Source of the DNA: Gemmatimonadales bacterium | GTDB taxonomy: Bacteria; Gemmatimonadota; Gemmatimonadetes; Gemmatimonadales; GWC2-71-9 | NCBI GenBank assembly: GCA_036500345.1 | Contig: DASYCE010000026.1 | Location: 62,001-126,000, forward strand | Length of the DNA: 64,000 nucleotides | Direction of reading: 5' to 3' | Part shown: piece by piece, positions 35,352-45,576 of the stretch | How positions within the stretch are numbered: position 1 is the stretch's first letter | How the letters are laid out: every line of letters starts with the position of its first letter | Translations under genes and position numbers: made by a program | The notes under the pieces: model-generated | What the model saw: only the letters and a program-made list of their open reading frames with translations | Databases searched by the model: none | Told to the model about the DNA's origin: nothing

Positions 35352-36724
35352 CAGAGCAACTCGACTTTCACGAACGGTTCGATCAATTCACGCGGCACCA
35401 GCGCGGGCCAGTAGGCCACGATCTCCTCGACCTGTGGGCGGCCGCCGGCGAAACCGGTCACTGACGGCGGCCCGGTGAGGACCAGCGGGGCGATCTCGCG
35501 AGTGAACCGTTCCACCGCCGCGCGGTCGCGCCCCCGTACACCCACACGGAGCGTCACTTCCGGGAGCTCGGGATCTGCCGGCCCGGCCAACGCGCCATGC
35601 GTGGCATCCACGCCGACCAGCTCGGTCAGCACCTGATCGAACTCGAGCCCCAGCGCCTTCAATCGCTTGCGAAGAATCGCGTCGGCAGCGCGTGCCTTGT
35701 CGACCGCCTCGGGCCACGCGTACACCAGCGTTCCGACCGCCTTATACCCGTAGAACCAGGCGATCGACACCTTGAGCATACCGGTGCGCGGCGCTCCGGT
35801 GATGCCGGACACCTCGACCCGGTCGCGACGGCGCTGGCGCAAACGGATGCTGGTGAAGTCCGCGATCCCGTCCGGCGTGATGTAGTCCTTGGGGTCGCCC
35901 ATTTCGTAGACCAATTGCTCGGTCACGGAGGCGACATTCACAATGCCACCGGTACCGGGATGCTTGGTGACGATGAACGTGCCATCGGCGCGCGCGTCTG
36001 CGATCGGAAATCCCACATCTTCCAGTCGGCGCACGCGGCGCCAATCGCTGAGGAGATTACCGCCCGAGCTTTGCGCACCGCATTCGAGGATGTGTCCCGC
36101 GATCGTTCCCGCGGCGATGCGGTCCCAGTCATCGAACTGCCAGCCGAACTCGTGCATCAGCGGGCCGAGGGTCAAGCCGGTGTCGGTGACGCGGCCGGTG
36201 ATGACGACATTGGCGCCACGCTGGAGCGCTTCCACGACCGGTGCCGCGCCGAGATACGCGTTGGCGGAACGGATGTCGCCGCGAATGTCGCTGAGCGGCC
36301 GTCCGGTATCCATGTTGGCGAGCGATTGACCGCCGGCGAGCAGTTCGTCGATGCGATCGAGAATGTCATCGCCGGTGACGAGCGCGATCCGGATCGAGTT
36401 GCCGAGACCGAGCCGATCGACCACGGCGCGGAGCGCCGTGGCGCATCCGCGCGGATTGACGCCGCCGGCGTTCGAGACGACCCGGATCCCCTTGCTCGCG
36501 ATCTCGGGGAGAATCCGCTCCATCTGCGTCACGAAGTCGCGGGCATATCCGGCGGCGGGATCGCGGCTTCGCTGCTTCTGCAGAATCGACATCGTGACTT
36601 CGGCGAGATAATCGAGCACGAGATAGTCGATCGGCCCGCCAGTCACCTGGCGAACCGGCGCTTCAAGCCAGTCGCCCCAGAATCCCTGCCCTGCGGCAAC
36701 GCGCACCACGTCCGGGCCGCTCAT
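35351..36724 (-). CDS. AtuA-family (DUF1446) acyclic terpene utilisation protein
   Basis: The 457-residue protein has the family core: [13 protein letters not shown] start, [52 protein letters not shown] and [15 protein letters not shown]. AtuA homologues accompany citronellol/geraniol and related acyl-CoA pathways, but their reaction is unknown. It is flanked by the S8 peptidase gene and the separate C-terminal-domain gene, and overlaps both. Confidence 0.9.
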   Translation of the reverse strand: MSGPDVVRVAAGQGFWGDWLEAPVRQVTGGPIDYLVLDYLAEVTMSILQKQRSRDPAAGYARDFVTQMERILPEIASKGIRVVSNAGGVNPRGCATALRAVVDRLGLGNSIRIALVTGDDILDRIDELLAGGQSLANMDTGRPLSDIRGDIRSANAYLGAAPVVEALQRGANVVITGRVTDTGLTLGPLMHEFGWQFDDWDRIAAGTIAGHILECGAQSSGGNLLSDWRRVRRLEDVGFPIADARADGTFIVTKHPGTGGIVNVASVTEQLVYEMGDPKDYITPDGIADFTSIRLRQRRRDRVEVSGITGAPRTGMLKVSIAWFYGYKAVGTLVYAWPEAVDKARAADAILRKRLKALGLEFDQVLTELVGVDATHGALAGPADPELPEVTLRVGVRGRDRAAVERFTREIAPLVLTGPPSVTGFAGGRPQVEEIVAYWPALVPRELIEPFVKVELL

Positions 36725-39552
36725 GGTGACTTGCCGTCCCCGCGCGCGATGGATAGCTCGCGGGTCCAGATATTTTCCGGTCCCTCGAGCGAGACGACCG
36801 TGATCAGCGGTTGAAAGTCATCGGGAATCGGAATCGGTATCGCCCCCGGAACAAAGCGCTCTTCGTGCGTCTCGCCTGCAGCGAGGGTCCGGTACGCGGA
36901 GCCACCGCCGTCGAGGGAATACGGGGTGTCGACGTAGTACTTCACCACGAGCCTGATGGTCCACGGCACAGGATTCGGCTCGGCGAACGCCGGTGATAGG
37001 AGGACGGTCAGCGAGTCGTGCCCGACGCTGTCAGGGAGATCGATCGTCGCGCGGCTGACAGCGTAGTTGATCGGCGAGACATCGATCTCGCGGCCGCGAC
37101 GATCGAGGACCGTCAGGCCGAAGTCCGTGAAGCGCGACCATTGGTCGCGCGGCATGTCGGCGTCGATCACCAGATGTGTCGCCCATTTCGGTATCGGAAG
37201 CCCGATGCGCACATCGCCGCCGACGGTGCGCTGCACTGCGATCCGCCGTTCCGCACCGATCAGCCCAGCGCGCAGTCGCACCGACAGCGGCGTAGACACG
37301 AGGTTGCGCGCCGTCACGTGGAGCGTATCGCGCACCATGTTTGCGCCGAGCCGGAGTGGCGCTGGGCGAACAGCGACCGTGGCGATCGCCGGTACGGTTG
37401 GCGGTGCCAGGGCGTCGACTTCATACAGCCCGCCGGCGACGTCGCTGGCGCCGACATCAAACAATCCCGCTGCTGTTCCCGCTCCTGCGGCAATGGTGGC
37501 TCCGTCGCGGAAAGGCATTCCGCCGGGTTCGTGCAGCGAGGCGGTGCCGTGCACCGAGGGATCCGCCATCGCGACTTCCACCTGGAATCCACGACCGGTA
37601 TCGGCCTCAAAGAAGGTCCGCCCGACGCCGCCGGCACCGATTGAGAGTGTCACCTGGCTCCGCGCACCGGCGAGTTTGAGCGGCGTGCGCACGGTCACCG
37701 GAATGACGGCGAGCGGTCCCGCCGACTCGTCCGGGCCGTCGACCTCGATGGCCCCGGTACGCACTGCGGGCGCGGGCCCAGGGCTCGGCGCGACCGTCAC
37801 GATGAATTCGCCGCGCCCCGTGGTCGTCGCGATCACCTCGGGAACCTGGATCCACGGCATCGTGGGATGCAGCCGCAAGACGAATGGCGCCGTGCCATCG
37901 AGGCGCCGCACCACGACGTGCGCGCTGAGTGTGCGCGCACTGGCCGGATCGGCGGTGAGGAACACGGCGCCACGTCCACGTGCCGTGCCAACGTCGACGG
38001 CGACATCGGGCATCTCATGCGCGTGGGCGAGCCAATCCCACGCCGCGGTGAGATCCGGCACGCCCATCCCTTCGTCCACGATCGAACCCGACGGCAGCAT
38101 CTTCCCCGCCGATCGCAGCGCCTGTCGAATGACCCGTGCCGGCACCGCGCGCCCGGCTGGGTGCAGTCCCGACACCAGGCGCGCCGCGAGCCCGGCGGCA
38201 TAGGGCGCCGCCATGCTCGTGCCGGTCTCCTCTTCGTTGCCGATGTCGTAGTTGGGAATGGTCGAGTATGCGGCGCCGGGGACGACGATGTCCGGTCCGG
38301 CGATCTCCGCGCCCCGGCTCGAAAACGGCGCCACCGGTTCAACCGCCTCACCGACCGGACTCGCGCCGGTGAACACCAGCGGCAGTGTGGCGCCGACCGA
38401 GATCACCCGCGATGCACTCCCGGGAAATCCGATGGTGCTCAGCCCGGGACCGTCGTTTCCCGCCGCGACCGTCATCACGACATCGGGATGGGCGAGCAAC
38501 ACCGAATCGACCAGCGCGTCAATCCGCGCGGTACCGTCGATTTCGTTGCCGACGCCAAACGACAGATTGACGACCAGCGGCATCTGGCGCTGGCTGGCAA
38601 ACCGGATCGCGTAGTCGAGAGCGCGAAGCATCGACCCCGTGACAGTCACTGCGCCGTGCGAATCGTTGGAAATCTTGAGGCCGATCAGCCGTGCTCCCGG
38701 CGCAACGCCGTCGAAGCCGGCGACGCCGTAGATATCGTGCCCCGCGGCGATTCCGGCGACGTGGGTACCGTGGCCGAACGTGTCAAAGACGAGATCGAGC
38801 TGCGGGGCGCTCGCGTCCCCGGTGAAGTTGGCCGCAAAGTCGACCGTCGCCGCCTCGCCCGGCCTCGCCCATCCGAAGGATTCATGCGCCACGGCGAAAT
38901 CATGGATCGGCCGGTCATCGGCGAGCGTGCCGTCGCCCTGCGTGTCGGCGAACATCGCCCACCCGGACTGCGTATTGACCACCACGATCGCGAGGGAGTC
39001 GCCGACATGATGATTGCCGTTGGCGTCCGCTGCGGGCGCCTGCCCCAGCGCGGTTTCATCGAGCATCCCGCCCCATACCGCGGCGCCGGTTGCTGCCGCG
39101 GCCACACGCGAGGCGCCGAGGAGCCGTTGCGTGCCGACGAGGAGGGTGTCGCCGCGGCGCGCGACCGGTCGAAGATCGATGCGTCCTTCGTCAGAGAAAT
39201 CCCGCAGGTCGAGGAGTTTCGTCGCGCTGTCGCTGGTGAACTGCAGCCCCGGAATCGCCGGATCGATGCCGCTGTCGAGGATGGCGACCAGGACCCCGCG
39301 TCCGTCGAAGGCGGGGTGCGCCGCGGCAAACCGGTCGACGCCGGCGGAGTGAAGCGCGATGAGGCCGGCGCGAAACGCGTCGGCGGGGGCCACCAGACGA
39401 TGGGTAGTATCGGAAAAGACAGCGGCCCGCAGCCGGGCACCGCCGGTGTGCCACGATCCCGCGACGCGATCGTGACTCATGCGCGCCGACGCAGGCGGCG
39501 CACCGGCCACCACGCCGAAGATCAGGAGAGCTGCGGTTGCGCGTCCGATCAC
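36721..39552 (-). CDS. Secreted subtilisin-like serine peptidase (S8), 943 residues
   Basis: The protein has a signal peptide (about residues 1-23) and a subtilisin domain with Asp93 (AILDSGID), His261 (FGHGTHVAG), Asn366 (AAGNDGPG) and Ser446 (GTSMAAP). The 167-residue gap between Asp and His contains an inserted domain, as in tripeptidyl-peptidase-II-like S8 members. About 490 residues of beta-rich C-terminal sequence follow. It starts at GTG overlapping the carboxylase stop (GTGA). A secreted protease inside an acyl-CoA degradation operon is unexpected. Confidence 0.92.
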   Translation of the reverse strand: MIGRATAALLIFGVVAGAPPASARMSHDRVAGSWHTGGARLRAAVFSDTTHRLVAPADAFRAGLIALHSAGVDRFAAAHPAFDGRGVLVAILDSGIDPAIPGLQFTSDSATKLLDLRDFSDEGRIDLRPVARRGDTLLVGTQRLLGASRVAAAATGAAVWGGMLDETALGQAPAADANGNHHVGDSLAIVVVNTQSGWAMFADTQGDGTLADDRPIHDFAVAHESFGWARPGEAATVDFAANFTGDASAPQLDLVFDTFGHGTHVAGIAAGHDIYGVAGFDGVAPGARLIGLKISNDSHGAVTVTGSMLRALDYAIRFASQRQMPLVVNLSFGVGNEIDGTARIDALVDSVLLAHPDVVMTVAAGNDGPGLSTIGFPGSASRVISVGATLPLVFTGASPVGEAVEPVAPFSSRGAEIAGPDIVVPGAAYSTIPNYDIGNEEETGTSMAAPYAAGLAARLVSGLHPAGRAVPARVIRQALRSAGKMLPSGSIVDEGMGVPDLTAAWDWLAHAHEMPDVAVDVGTARGRGAVFLTADPASARTLSAHVVVRRLDGTAPFVLRLHPTMPWIQVPEVIATTTGRGEFIVTVAPSPGPAPAVRTGAIEVDGPDESAGPLAVIPVTVRTPLKLAGARSQVTLSIGAGGVGRTFFEADTGRGFQVEVAMADPSVHGTASLHEPGGMPFRDGATIAAGAGTAAGLFDVGASDVAGGLYEVDALAPPTVPAIATVAVRPAPLRLGANMVRDTLHVTARNLVSTPLSVRLRAGLIGAERRIAVQRTVGGDVRIGLPIPKWATHLVIDADMPRDQWSRFTDFGLTVLDRRGREIDVSPINYAVSRATIDLPDSVGHDSLTVLLSPAFAEPNPVPWTIRLVVKYYVDTPYSLDGGGSAYRTLAAGETHEERFVPGAIPIPIPDDFQPLITVVSLEGPENIWTRELSIARGDGKSP

Positions 39553-41183
39553 GACACCGTCTCCGGCAGCACAAACGGCCCGAGGTGCGATCCCCGGTTG
39601 TAACTGGTGACACGCAGGAGAAAGGCGAGCTGGTCCCGCGTTTCCTCGGGAGACACGATCGCATCGACAAAGCCGCGCGCCGCGGCGTAGCGCGCATCGA
39701 GCTGCGTTTCGTAATCCTCGCGCATCGATTCCACCGATTGTTGCGTCGCGGGATCGAGCGGTTGGTGCGCCTGGCGCGCCTTGTCGATCGCCGTACCGTG
39801 TGCGGCGGCGATCGCCGCCTCACCTTCCATCACCGCCATCCGGCCCGAAGGCCAGCTGAGGAGGAAGTCCGGATCGAACCCCTGCCCCGCCATCGCGTAG
39901 TAGCCGGCACCGGACGCGTGATTCACGGTCAAGACCAGCTTCGGCACGGTGGCAGTCGCCATCGCTTCCACGAATTGGGCCCCCGCCCGGATGATCCCCT
40001 CGTGCTCAGCCTCCGGACCGACCATGAATCCGCTCACATCCTGGACGAACAGGAGCGGAATCCGCTCACGATTGGCGGTCTCGATGAAGTAGGCGACCTT
40101 CTCCGCGCTTTCGGCGTAGACGATGCCGCCGAATCGCGGCTTCTCGCCGGGCGCACCCTTGATCAATCCTCGTTGATTGGCAATGACAGCGACCGTGCGC
40201 CCTGCAATTCGCCCATGCCCGCACAGCATCTCACCGGCACGATCCGGCTGGAATTCGATGAGTTCGCCGCAGTCGAGGATGCCATCGAGGAGATGCCGCA
40301 TGTCGTAGGACAACCGATGGTCGTGCGGCAGTACGTCGTACAGGGCTCGGCTGTCGGACCGCGGCCCGTGCGACTCGGCGAGCGACGACGCCGGCGCCAC
40401 CGGGGCCGGGAGCCGCGCAATGTAGTCGCGGAGCCGCTGCAGGCAGTCGGCATCGTCGGCTGCACGATAATGCGCGACACCGCTCACCGCCGTGTGGGTT
40501 CGTGCGCCGCCAAGGGATTCCGCGTCCACCGTCTGGCCGGTCGCTCCTTTCACGAGATTCGGTCCGCCGAGTCCCATGAACGACGTTCCATCAACCATGA
40601 AGATCACGTCGGAGAGCGCGGGGAGATACGCACCACCGGCAATACAGCTCCCCATCACCGCGGCAATCTGCGGGACGTGGAGGTATCGGCGCATCAGGGA
40701 GTTGTAGTAGAAGATGCGCGCCGCGCCGTACTGCCCCGGAAACACCCCACCCTGATATGGCAGGTTGACGCCCGCTGAATCGACGAGATAGATGATCGGA
40801 ATCCGCTGCCGCATCGCGATCTCCTGCGCGCGCAGGATTTTCGTGATCGTCTCGGGCCACCACGACCCGGCCTTCACCGTGGCGTCGTTGGCGACGATCA
40901 CGACGTCGCGCCCGGCGACGACACCGACACCGGTGATGACGCCGGCAGCCGGCGCGTCGCCGTTGTAGCGGTCATAGGCGATCAGCAGGCCCACTTCCAG
41001 CCACGGTGTCCCGGGGTCGCGCAGACGGTCGACCCGTTCGCGCGGGGCCAGTTGACCCTTGGCGTGCATCTTCTCTATTCTGGCAGCGCCTCCCCCCTCG
41101 CGGAGGCGAGCCGCCAGGACGAGATATTCATCGGTCAGGACGCGCAGGCGCGAGCCCCGCGACGGCGAGTCCTTCAATGCCAT
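39549..41183 (-). CDS. Acyl-CoA carboxylase beta subunit, methylcrotonoyl-CoA-type
   Basis: The 544-residue carboxyltransferase transfers CO2 from biotin to an acyl-CoA. Motifs are RIEKMHAKGQLAPRERVDRL, VMGSCIAGGAYLPALSD, GGPNLVKGATGQ and GGARTHTAVSGVAH in the N-half, and SGFMVGPEAEHEGIIRAG and ASGAGYYAMAG in the C-half. The LVKGATG and GGAxxH blocks are closer to methylcrotonyl/geranyl-CoA carboxylase than to propionyl-CoA carboxylase. No biotin carboxylase/BCCP alpha subunit is in the window. Confidence 0.9.
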   Translation of the reverse strand: MALKDSPSRGSRLRVLTDEYLVLAARLREGGGAARIEKMHAKGQLAPRERVDRLRDPGTPWLEVGLLIAYDRYNGDAPAAGVITGVGVVAGRDVVIVANDATVKAGSWWPETITKILRAQEIAMRQRIPIIYLVDSAGVNLPYQGGVFPGQYGAARIFYYNSLMRRYLHVPQIAAVMGSCIAGGAYLPALSDVIFMVDGTSFMGLGGPNLVKGATGQTVDAESLGGARTHTAVSGVAHYRAADDADCLQRLRDYIARLPAPVAPASSLAESHGPRSDSRALYDVLPHDHRLSYDMRHLLDGILDCGELIEFQPDRAGEMLCGHGRIAGRTVAVIANQRGLIKGAPGEKPRFGGIVYAESAEKVAYFIETANRERIPLLFVQDVSGFMVGPEAEHEGIIRAGAQFVEAMATATVPKLVLTVNHASGAGYYAMAGQGFDPDFLLSWPSGRMAVMEGEAAIAAAHGTAIDKARQAHQPLDPATQQSVESMREDYETQLDARYAAARGFVDAIVSPEETRDQLAFLLRVTSYNRGSHLGPFVLPETVS

Positions 41184-41188
41184 GGGGC

Positions 41189-41629
41189 TCAGTCGTGGAG
41201 GTTGGCGCGCGCCCAGTCCTGGACGTACGCAATGAGATCGGTTGTCGGCGTGCCGGGGCCAAAGAGCCGACCGATCCCCTGTTGTTGCAGTGCGGCGGCG
41301 TCTTCGGCCGGAATGATACCGCCGCCTGTCACCAGCACGTCGCCGCGCCCGTGCTCGATCAGCAGCTGGTGCACCCGAGGGAACAGGGTCATGTGCGCGC
41401 CGGAAAGAATCGACAGTCCGACGACATCGACATCTTCCTGCACCGCCGCCGACGCGATCATTTCGGGGGTCTGGTGGAGGCCGGTGTAGATGACCTCCAT
41501 CCCGGCGTCGCGCATCGCTGCGGCGACGACCTTTGCGCCCCGGTCGTGTCCGTCGAGTCCCGGTTTGGCCACCAGGACCCGGATCGGACGTGTCATCGGC
41601 TCATCGTGTGCCACTGCCATCATCATCAT
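41189..41629 (-). CDS. Cobalamin-binding small subunit of an acyl-CoA mutase (IcmB-type)
   Basis: The 146-residue protein is a B12-binding Rossmann domain: [12 protein letters not shown] holds the DxHxxG lower-ligand motif, then LSILSGAH and LVTGGGIIP complete the SxL and GG motifs. It is the separate small subunit for the mutase domain encoded at 42819-44510, much as Streptomyces IcmB (about 136 residues) partners IcmA. The start is the first of four ATG-rich codons with GGAG upstream; MTRPIRVLV is a later alternative. It lies five bases before the carboxylase gene. Confidence 0.92.
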   Translation of the reverse strand: MMMMAVAHDEPMTRPIRVLVAKPGLDGHDRGAKVVAAAMRDAGMEVIYTGLHQTPEMIASAAVQEDVDVVGLSILSGAHMTLFPRVHQLLIEHGRGDVLVTGGGIIPAEDAAALQQQGIGRLFGPGTPTTDLIAYVQDWARANLHD

Positions 41630-41645
41630 TCCACGCTCCGTGCCA

Positions 41646-42800
41646 TCACTTGAATCGCAGCAATCCGGCGAGGCCGTCCACCGCCTCGCCCGCCGCCGGG
41701 TCATAGATCACGTCGAGCGCCACGCGCTGGCGCAACGCTTCCTCGATCGCGTCGTCGATGATGTCGACGGTGGGCATGACCTGGCCGTCGTCGCGCAGGT
41801 CGCGCGCCAGCGTCGACAGCCGGCCGGTCTTCATCGAACGGAAACCCGGAAGCATGGCATCGCCGCGGACGAGCAGGAGGCGCACCTGGCCCTGCGACAG
41901 CGCCTGCAGCGTCGGACGGACGCCGTTCACCGCCCAGCCTGTGCCGAGCCCTTCGGCAAGTTCCTCGATATGGCGCGCTTCGGATGTCCGCGCGAATTCG
42001 GCGCGCACCTCCGCGGTGATTCGCTGCACCACTGGTGGCGTCGCATCCTTCGGCGCGACGCGCGCGTAACCGATCAACCGATCGGCGAGGTAGTTGTGCA
42101 GGTACGGCTCGAGCGCCGCCGCTTCCGTCCCCGGCGCCGCGATGACGATCTGGTGTCCCGGCGACTTGCGATCGAGATCGAACAGGGCGCGCGCCACGCG
42201 TTCGAGATGGCGCCGTTTCTCGTCGCGAATCCGGTTGTGGAAGGAATGTTCGCCGGTGGCATCGCCACGCGCCGCCGCCGAGTGGTAGCGGCCGCCGCGG
42301 GTCACGTCCGACACCACCTTGTGCACCACACGGGCGTCATACGCGGTGACTTCCCAGATCAGTGCCGTCGTCCGATCGAGCGTGACGGTGAAGATCCGGC
42401 CGAACTCCGCCTCGCTCGCCGCCAGTTCGCGCACCAGCGGCGTGCGATCCACCGCGAGGCGAGACCGATGCACCCGCGGCAGCGCCCGGACCTCGAAGAG
42501 ATCAAGCGGCGCCGAGGCGAAGATCGCCACCCCCTGTGCGTCGGGGAGATGAGCATCGTCGCGCAGGTGATCGATGACGCGCGACAGATCGGAGCGGATC
42601 GCGTCCTGCCGCTGCCGGTCCCAGCCCATCGATGGCAGCGCGTATTCAAGTTCCTTGGCGCGGTTTCTCGCCTTGGTCAGATATTTTCGACGAACGCGGT
42701 CGCGCGGCTCGAGCTTGAGGTAGCATGAGACGACCGGATCGGTTCCGGGCTTCATGTGCAGCACGTCAGTCCTGTCGAGCACCTGCCGGGTCGTTGCCAT
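41646..42800 (-). CDS. Vms1/eRF1-like (baeRF-type) protein
   Basis: The 384-residue protein resembles bacterial/archaeal relatives of eRF1 and Vms1. The middle domain has the pattern of eRF1 domain 2: after a GG turn (Gly169-Gly170) comes [22 protein letters not shown], like the helix after the GGQ loop, and the C-terminal part ([11 protein letters not shown], then a [10 protein letters not shown] segment) has the L7Ae-like domain 3 layout. The third GGQ residue is Arg171, so peptidyl-tRNA hydrolysis would need a different mechanism. A strong GGGAGG precedes the ATG. It lies between the two mutase subunit genes. Its role is unknown; ribosome rescue is a hypothesis. Confidence 0.72.
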   Translation of the reverse strand: MATTRQVLDRTDVLHMKPGTDPVVSCYLKLEPRDRVRRKYLTKARNRAKELEYALPSMGWDRQRQDAIRSDLSRVIDHLRDDAHLPDAQGVAIFASAPLDLFEVRALPRVHRSRLAVDRTPLVRELAASEAEFGRIFTVTLDRTTALIWEVTAYDARVVHKVVSDVTRGGRYHSAAARGDATGEHSFHNRIRDEKRRHLERVARALFDLDRKSPGHQIVIAAPGTEAAALEPYLHNYLADRLIGYARVAPKDATPPVVQRITAEVRAEFARTSEARHIEELAEGLGTGWAVNGVRPTLQALSQGQVRLLLVRGDAMLPGFRSMKTGRLSTLARDLRDDGQVMPTVDIIDDAIEEALRQRVALDVIYDPAAGEAVDGLAGLLRFK

Positions 42801-42818
42801 GATGTTTCCTCCCGGGAT

Positions 42819-44510
42819 CTAGAAGAACACCGGCTCACGATAGGCGCCCCAGACTTCCTGGAGCACGTGCCGGATTTCGTACAGCGTACAATACACCCGT
42901 GCACAATCGAGCATGGCGGGGATCACGTTCCGATCTCCGCGGGCCGCCTCCTCGAGGGCGAGCAGCGCGGCCGCCACGTTCGCTCCGTCGCGCTGCTGCC
43001 GCATCGCAGCCATGCGTGCGCGCTGTTGCCGCTCCGCGCTGTCGTCGATGCGGAGGATCTCGATCTCCGCCTCCTGCTCTTCCACGAAACTGTTGAGCCC
43101 GACGACCGTGCGCCGCCCCGCCTCAACTTCGGCCTGGAAGCGTGCCGCCGACTGCGCGATCTCCCGCTGGAACCAGCCCGCCTCGATCGCGGCCACGGTG
43201 CCGCCCATCGCGTCGACCTGTGCGAAGATCGCTTCGGCGTCGGCTTCGAGACGTTCGGTGAGCGCTTCCACCAGGTACGACCCGCCGAGCGGATCAGCAA
43301 CGTTGGCCACGCCGGTTTCGTAGGCAAGGATCTGCTGGGTTCGAAGCGCGACCCGCACCGAATCTTCGGTCGGCAGCGCCAGCGTTTCATCGAGCGCATT
43401 GGTGTGCAGTGACTGCGTGCCGCCGAGGACCGCGGCGAGCGCCTGATAGGCGACGCGCGCGACGTTGTTCATCGGCTGCTGCGCCGTGAGCGACACACCG
43501 GCGGTCTGACAGTGAAAGCGCATCTTGAGCGACCGTTCGTCGCGCGCACCATAACGCTCGCGCAGGTGGCGGGCCCAGATGCGCCGCGCCGCGCGCATCT
43601 TGGCGATCTCCTCGAAGAAGTCGTTGTGCACGTCCCAGAAGAACGACAGCCGCGGGGCGAACCGGTCGACATCGAGGCCGCGGGCGATGCCATGCTCGAC
43701 GTAGGTAAATCCGTTGGCGAGCGTGAACGCGAGTTCCTGCGCCGCCGTCGCGCCCGCTTCGCGGATGTGGTAGCCGGAGATGGAGATCGAGTTCCAGTTC
43801 GGCGTGTGCGCGCTGGTCCATTCGAACAGATCGACGATGATCTTGAGCGACGGCTCGACCGGATAGATCCATGCGTGCTGCGCGACGAATTCCTTGAGGA
43901 TGTCGTTCTGGATCGTCCCCTGCAGTTTCGCGATCGGCACACCCTGCCGCTCCGCCGCCGCGACAAAGAAACAGAAGAGGATTGCCGCGGGGCCGTTGAT
44001 CGTCATCGACACCGAGACCTGGTCGAGCGGAATCCCGTCGAACAGCGTCTCCATGTCGGCGAGCGACGAAATCGCGACGCCGCACTTGCCGACTTCACCC
44101 TCCGAGCGCGGATGGTCGGAGTCGTAGCCCATCAGCGTCGGGAAGTCGAACGCCACCGACAACCCGGTCTGGCCGCGCTCCAGCAGATACTTGTAACGGC
44201 GATTGGTGTCCTCGGCGGTGCCGAAACCGGCGAACTGCCGCATCGTCCAGAGCCGTCCCCGATACATGGTCGGATGGATGCCGCGAGTGTACGGGAAGGC
44301 GCCGGGAAGCGGCTCGATCGTGCCGACGTCGAGCGGAGTATAGACGGGCTCGAGCGCGCGCCCGGAGATGGTGGTGAAGTCGCTGTCGTCGCGGTGCGGC
44401 ATCGCCGCCGCCCGCGCCTTCCACGCCGCGAGCTCGTTCCGCAGGCGCAACAGCTCTTCTTCCTGTTCCGCGAGCCGTTCGAGCAGCGGATCATGTGCCG
44501 TGCTCGTCAT
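42819..44510 (-). CDS. B12-dependent acyl-CoA mutase large subunit, isobutyryl-CoA-mutase-like
   Basis: The 563-residue protein is the TIM-barrel half of a methylmalonyl-CoA-mutase-family enzyme: [46 protein letters not shown] and [11 protein letters not shown] are clear. It lacks the cobalamin-binding domain, which is encoded separately. Residue Phe93 stands where methylmalonyl-CoA mutase has Tyr89, and Gln211 where it has Arg207, the residue that binds the second carboxylate. Phe and Gln are the isobutyryl-CoA mutase choice. Size also matches IcmA (about 566). A coiled coil (residues 8-36) starts the protein. meaB overlaps upstream (ATGA). Confidence 0.92.
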   Translation of the reverse strand: MTSTAHDPLLERLAEQEEELLRLRNELAAWKARAAAMPHRDDSDFTTISGRALEPVYTPLDVGTIEPLPGAFPYTRGIHPTMYRGRLWTMRQFAGFGTAEDTNRRYKYLLERGQTGLSVAFDFPTLMGYDSDHPRSEGEVGKCGVAISSLADMETLFDGIPLDQVSVSMTINGPAAILFCFFVAAAERQGVPIAKLQGTIQNDILKEFVAQHAWIYPVEPSLKIIVDLFEWTSAHTPNWNSISISGYHIREAGATAAQELAFTLANGFTYVEHGIARGLDVDRFAPRLSFFWDVHNDFFEEIAKMRAARRIWARHLRERYGARDERSLKMRFHCQTAGVSLTAQQPMNNVARVAYQALAAVLGGTQSLHTNALDETLALPTEDSVRVALRTQQILAYETGVANVADPLGGSYLVEALTERLEADAEAIFAQVDAMGGTVAAIEAGWFQREIAQSAARFQAEVEAGRRTVVGLNSFVEEQEAEIEILRIDDSAERQQRARMAAMRQQRDGANVAAALLALEEAARGDRNVIPAMLDCARVYCTLYEIRHVLQEVWGAYREPVFF

Positions 44511-45535
44511 ACCCGGGCACCTTCCTTGAGGCCGGCGACGATGTCACCGGCAAGTTCATACGGGCTGACGCGCCCCGCAGCGAGATCGTCGAGGCGAGCC
44601 GTGATCATCTCGTCGGCGTGCGACTCGTGCCAGACCCAGCGCCGCATCGCCCGTTCCACCACGTCACGCGTGCGCTGAGCGACCCGCGCCCTGCGACGCT
44701 GCTCGAGCGTGCCACTCTCCTCCAGCCATTGCCAGTGCTCATCGAGCCCGGCGACGATCTCCGTGATCCCGTCGCCGGCGACCGCGGTGCTGATCCGGAC
44801 CGTGGGACGCCAGCGTGCGTCATCGACCACCGGTGCCGATTTCACGCCCTTCATCGCGCCATGATGCGCCGGCACGTTCCGCGAGGCGCGGCCCATCCTG
44901 AGGTCGAGCGCGAGTTCGAGTTCGCGCCGAAGCTTTTCCGCACCGGGGCGATCTCCCTTGTTGATGACGAACAGGTCGGCGGCTTCGATCACGCCCGATT
45001 TCAATGTCTGGATGCCGTCGCCCGACTCCGGCACAAGGACGAGGATCGTCTGGTCCGCCATCCGTGTCACGTCGAGTTCGGATTGCCCGACACCGACCGT
45101 CTCGACGATGATGCGATCAAAGCCGGCGGCGTCGAGCACGTCGCATACCTCGCGCGTGGCGGTCGCCAGGCCGCCGAGAGAACCACGCGTCGCCATGGAA
45201 CGGATGTAGACGCCGGGATCGAGCGCGACTCGCTCCATGCGAATCCTGTCGCCCAGCAAGGCGCCGCCCGTGAACGGAGAGGTTGGATCGACCGCGACCA
45301 CACCGACGCGCAGACCGTCGGCGCGGAACGCCCCGACCAATCGTTCGATGAGCGTCGATTTACCGGCACCCGGCGGCCCGGTGAGCCCGATCCGCCGCGC
45401 CCGGCCCAACCTCGGGTGCAATCCAGCGAGCAATCCCTCAAAACCGCTGCGGCCGTTCTCGACGATCGAGACCGCGCGAGCCAGCGCCGCAACTTTTCCC
45501 TCCAGCAGCGCCGCCAGCAACGTCTCATCGCGCAT
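44507..45535 (-). CDS. meaB: MeaB/ArgK-type P-loop GTPase, mutase chaperone
   Basis: The 342-residue G-protein has [15 protein letters not shown] (Walker A), [19 protein letters not shown] (Walker B/base motif) and [12 protein letters not shown] (NKxD). It guards and repairs B12-dependent acyl-CoA mutases by gating cobalamin loading. The gene overlaps the mutase large-subunit start, so the partner is clear. The ATG at 45535 fits the family length; an ATG at 45577 would start as TGATG with mgtE and add 14 residues. Confidence 0.94.
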   Translation of the reverse strand: MRDETLLAALLEGKVAALARAVSIVENGRSGFEGLLAGLHPRLGRARRIGLTGPPGAGKSTLIERLVGAFRADGLRVGVVAVDPTSPFTGGALLGDRIRMERVALDPGVYIRSMATRGSLGGLATATREVCDVLDAAGFDRIIVETVGVGQSELDVTRMADQTILVLVPESGDGIQTLKSGVIEAADLFVINKGDRPGAEKLRRELELALDLRMGRASRNVPAHHGAMKGVKSAPVVDDARWRPTVRISTAVAGDGITEIVAGLDEHWQWLEESGTLEQRRRARVAQRTRDVVERAMRRWVWHESHADEMITARLDDLAAGRVSPYELAGDIVAGLKEGARV

Positions 45536-45576
45536 GCCGGAAGCTAGCACCAGCCCGAGAACGGGGGCAGGCCACA

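Noticed and set aside
37867..39603. A 578-codon plus-strand open frame opposite the S8 peptidase gene
   Set aside because: No family pattern; the minus strand carries complete subtilisin catalytic motifs.
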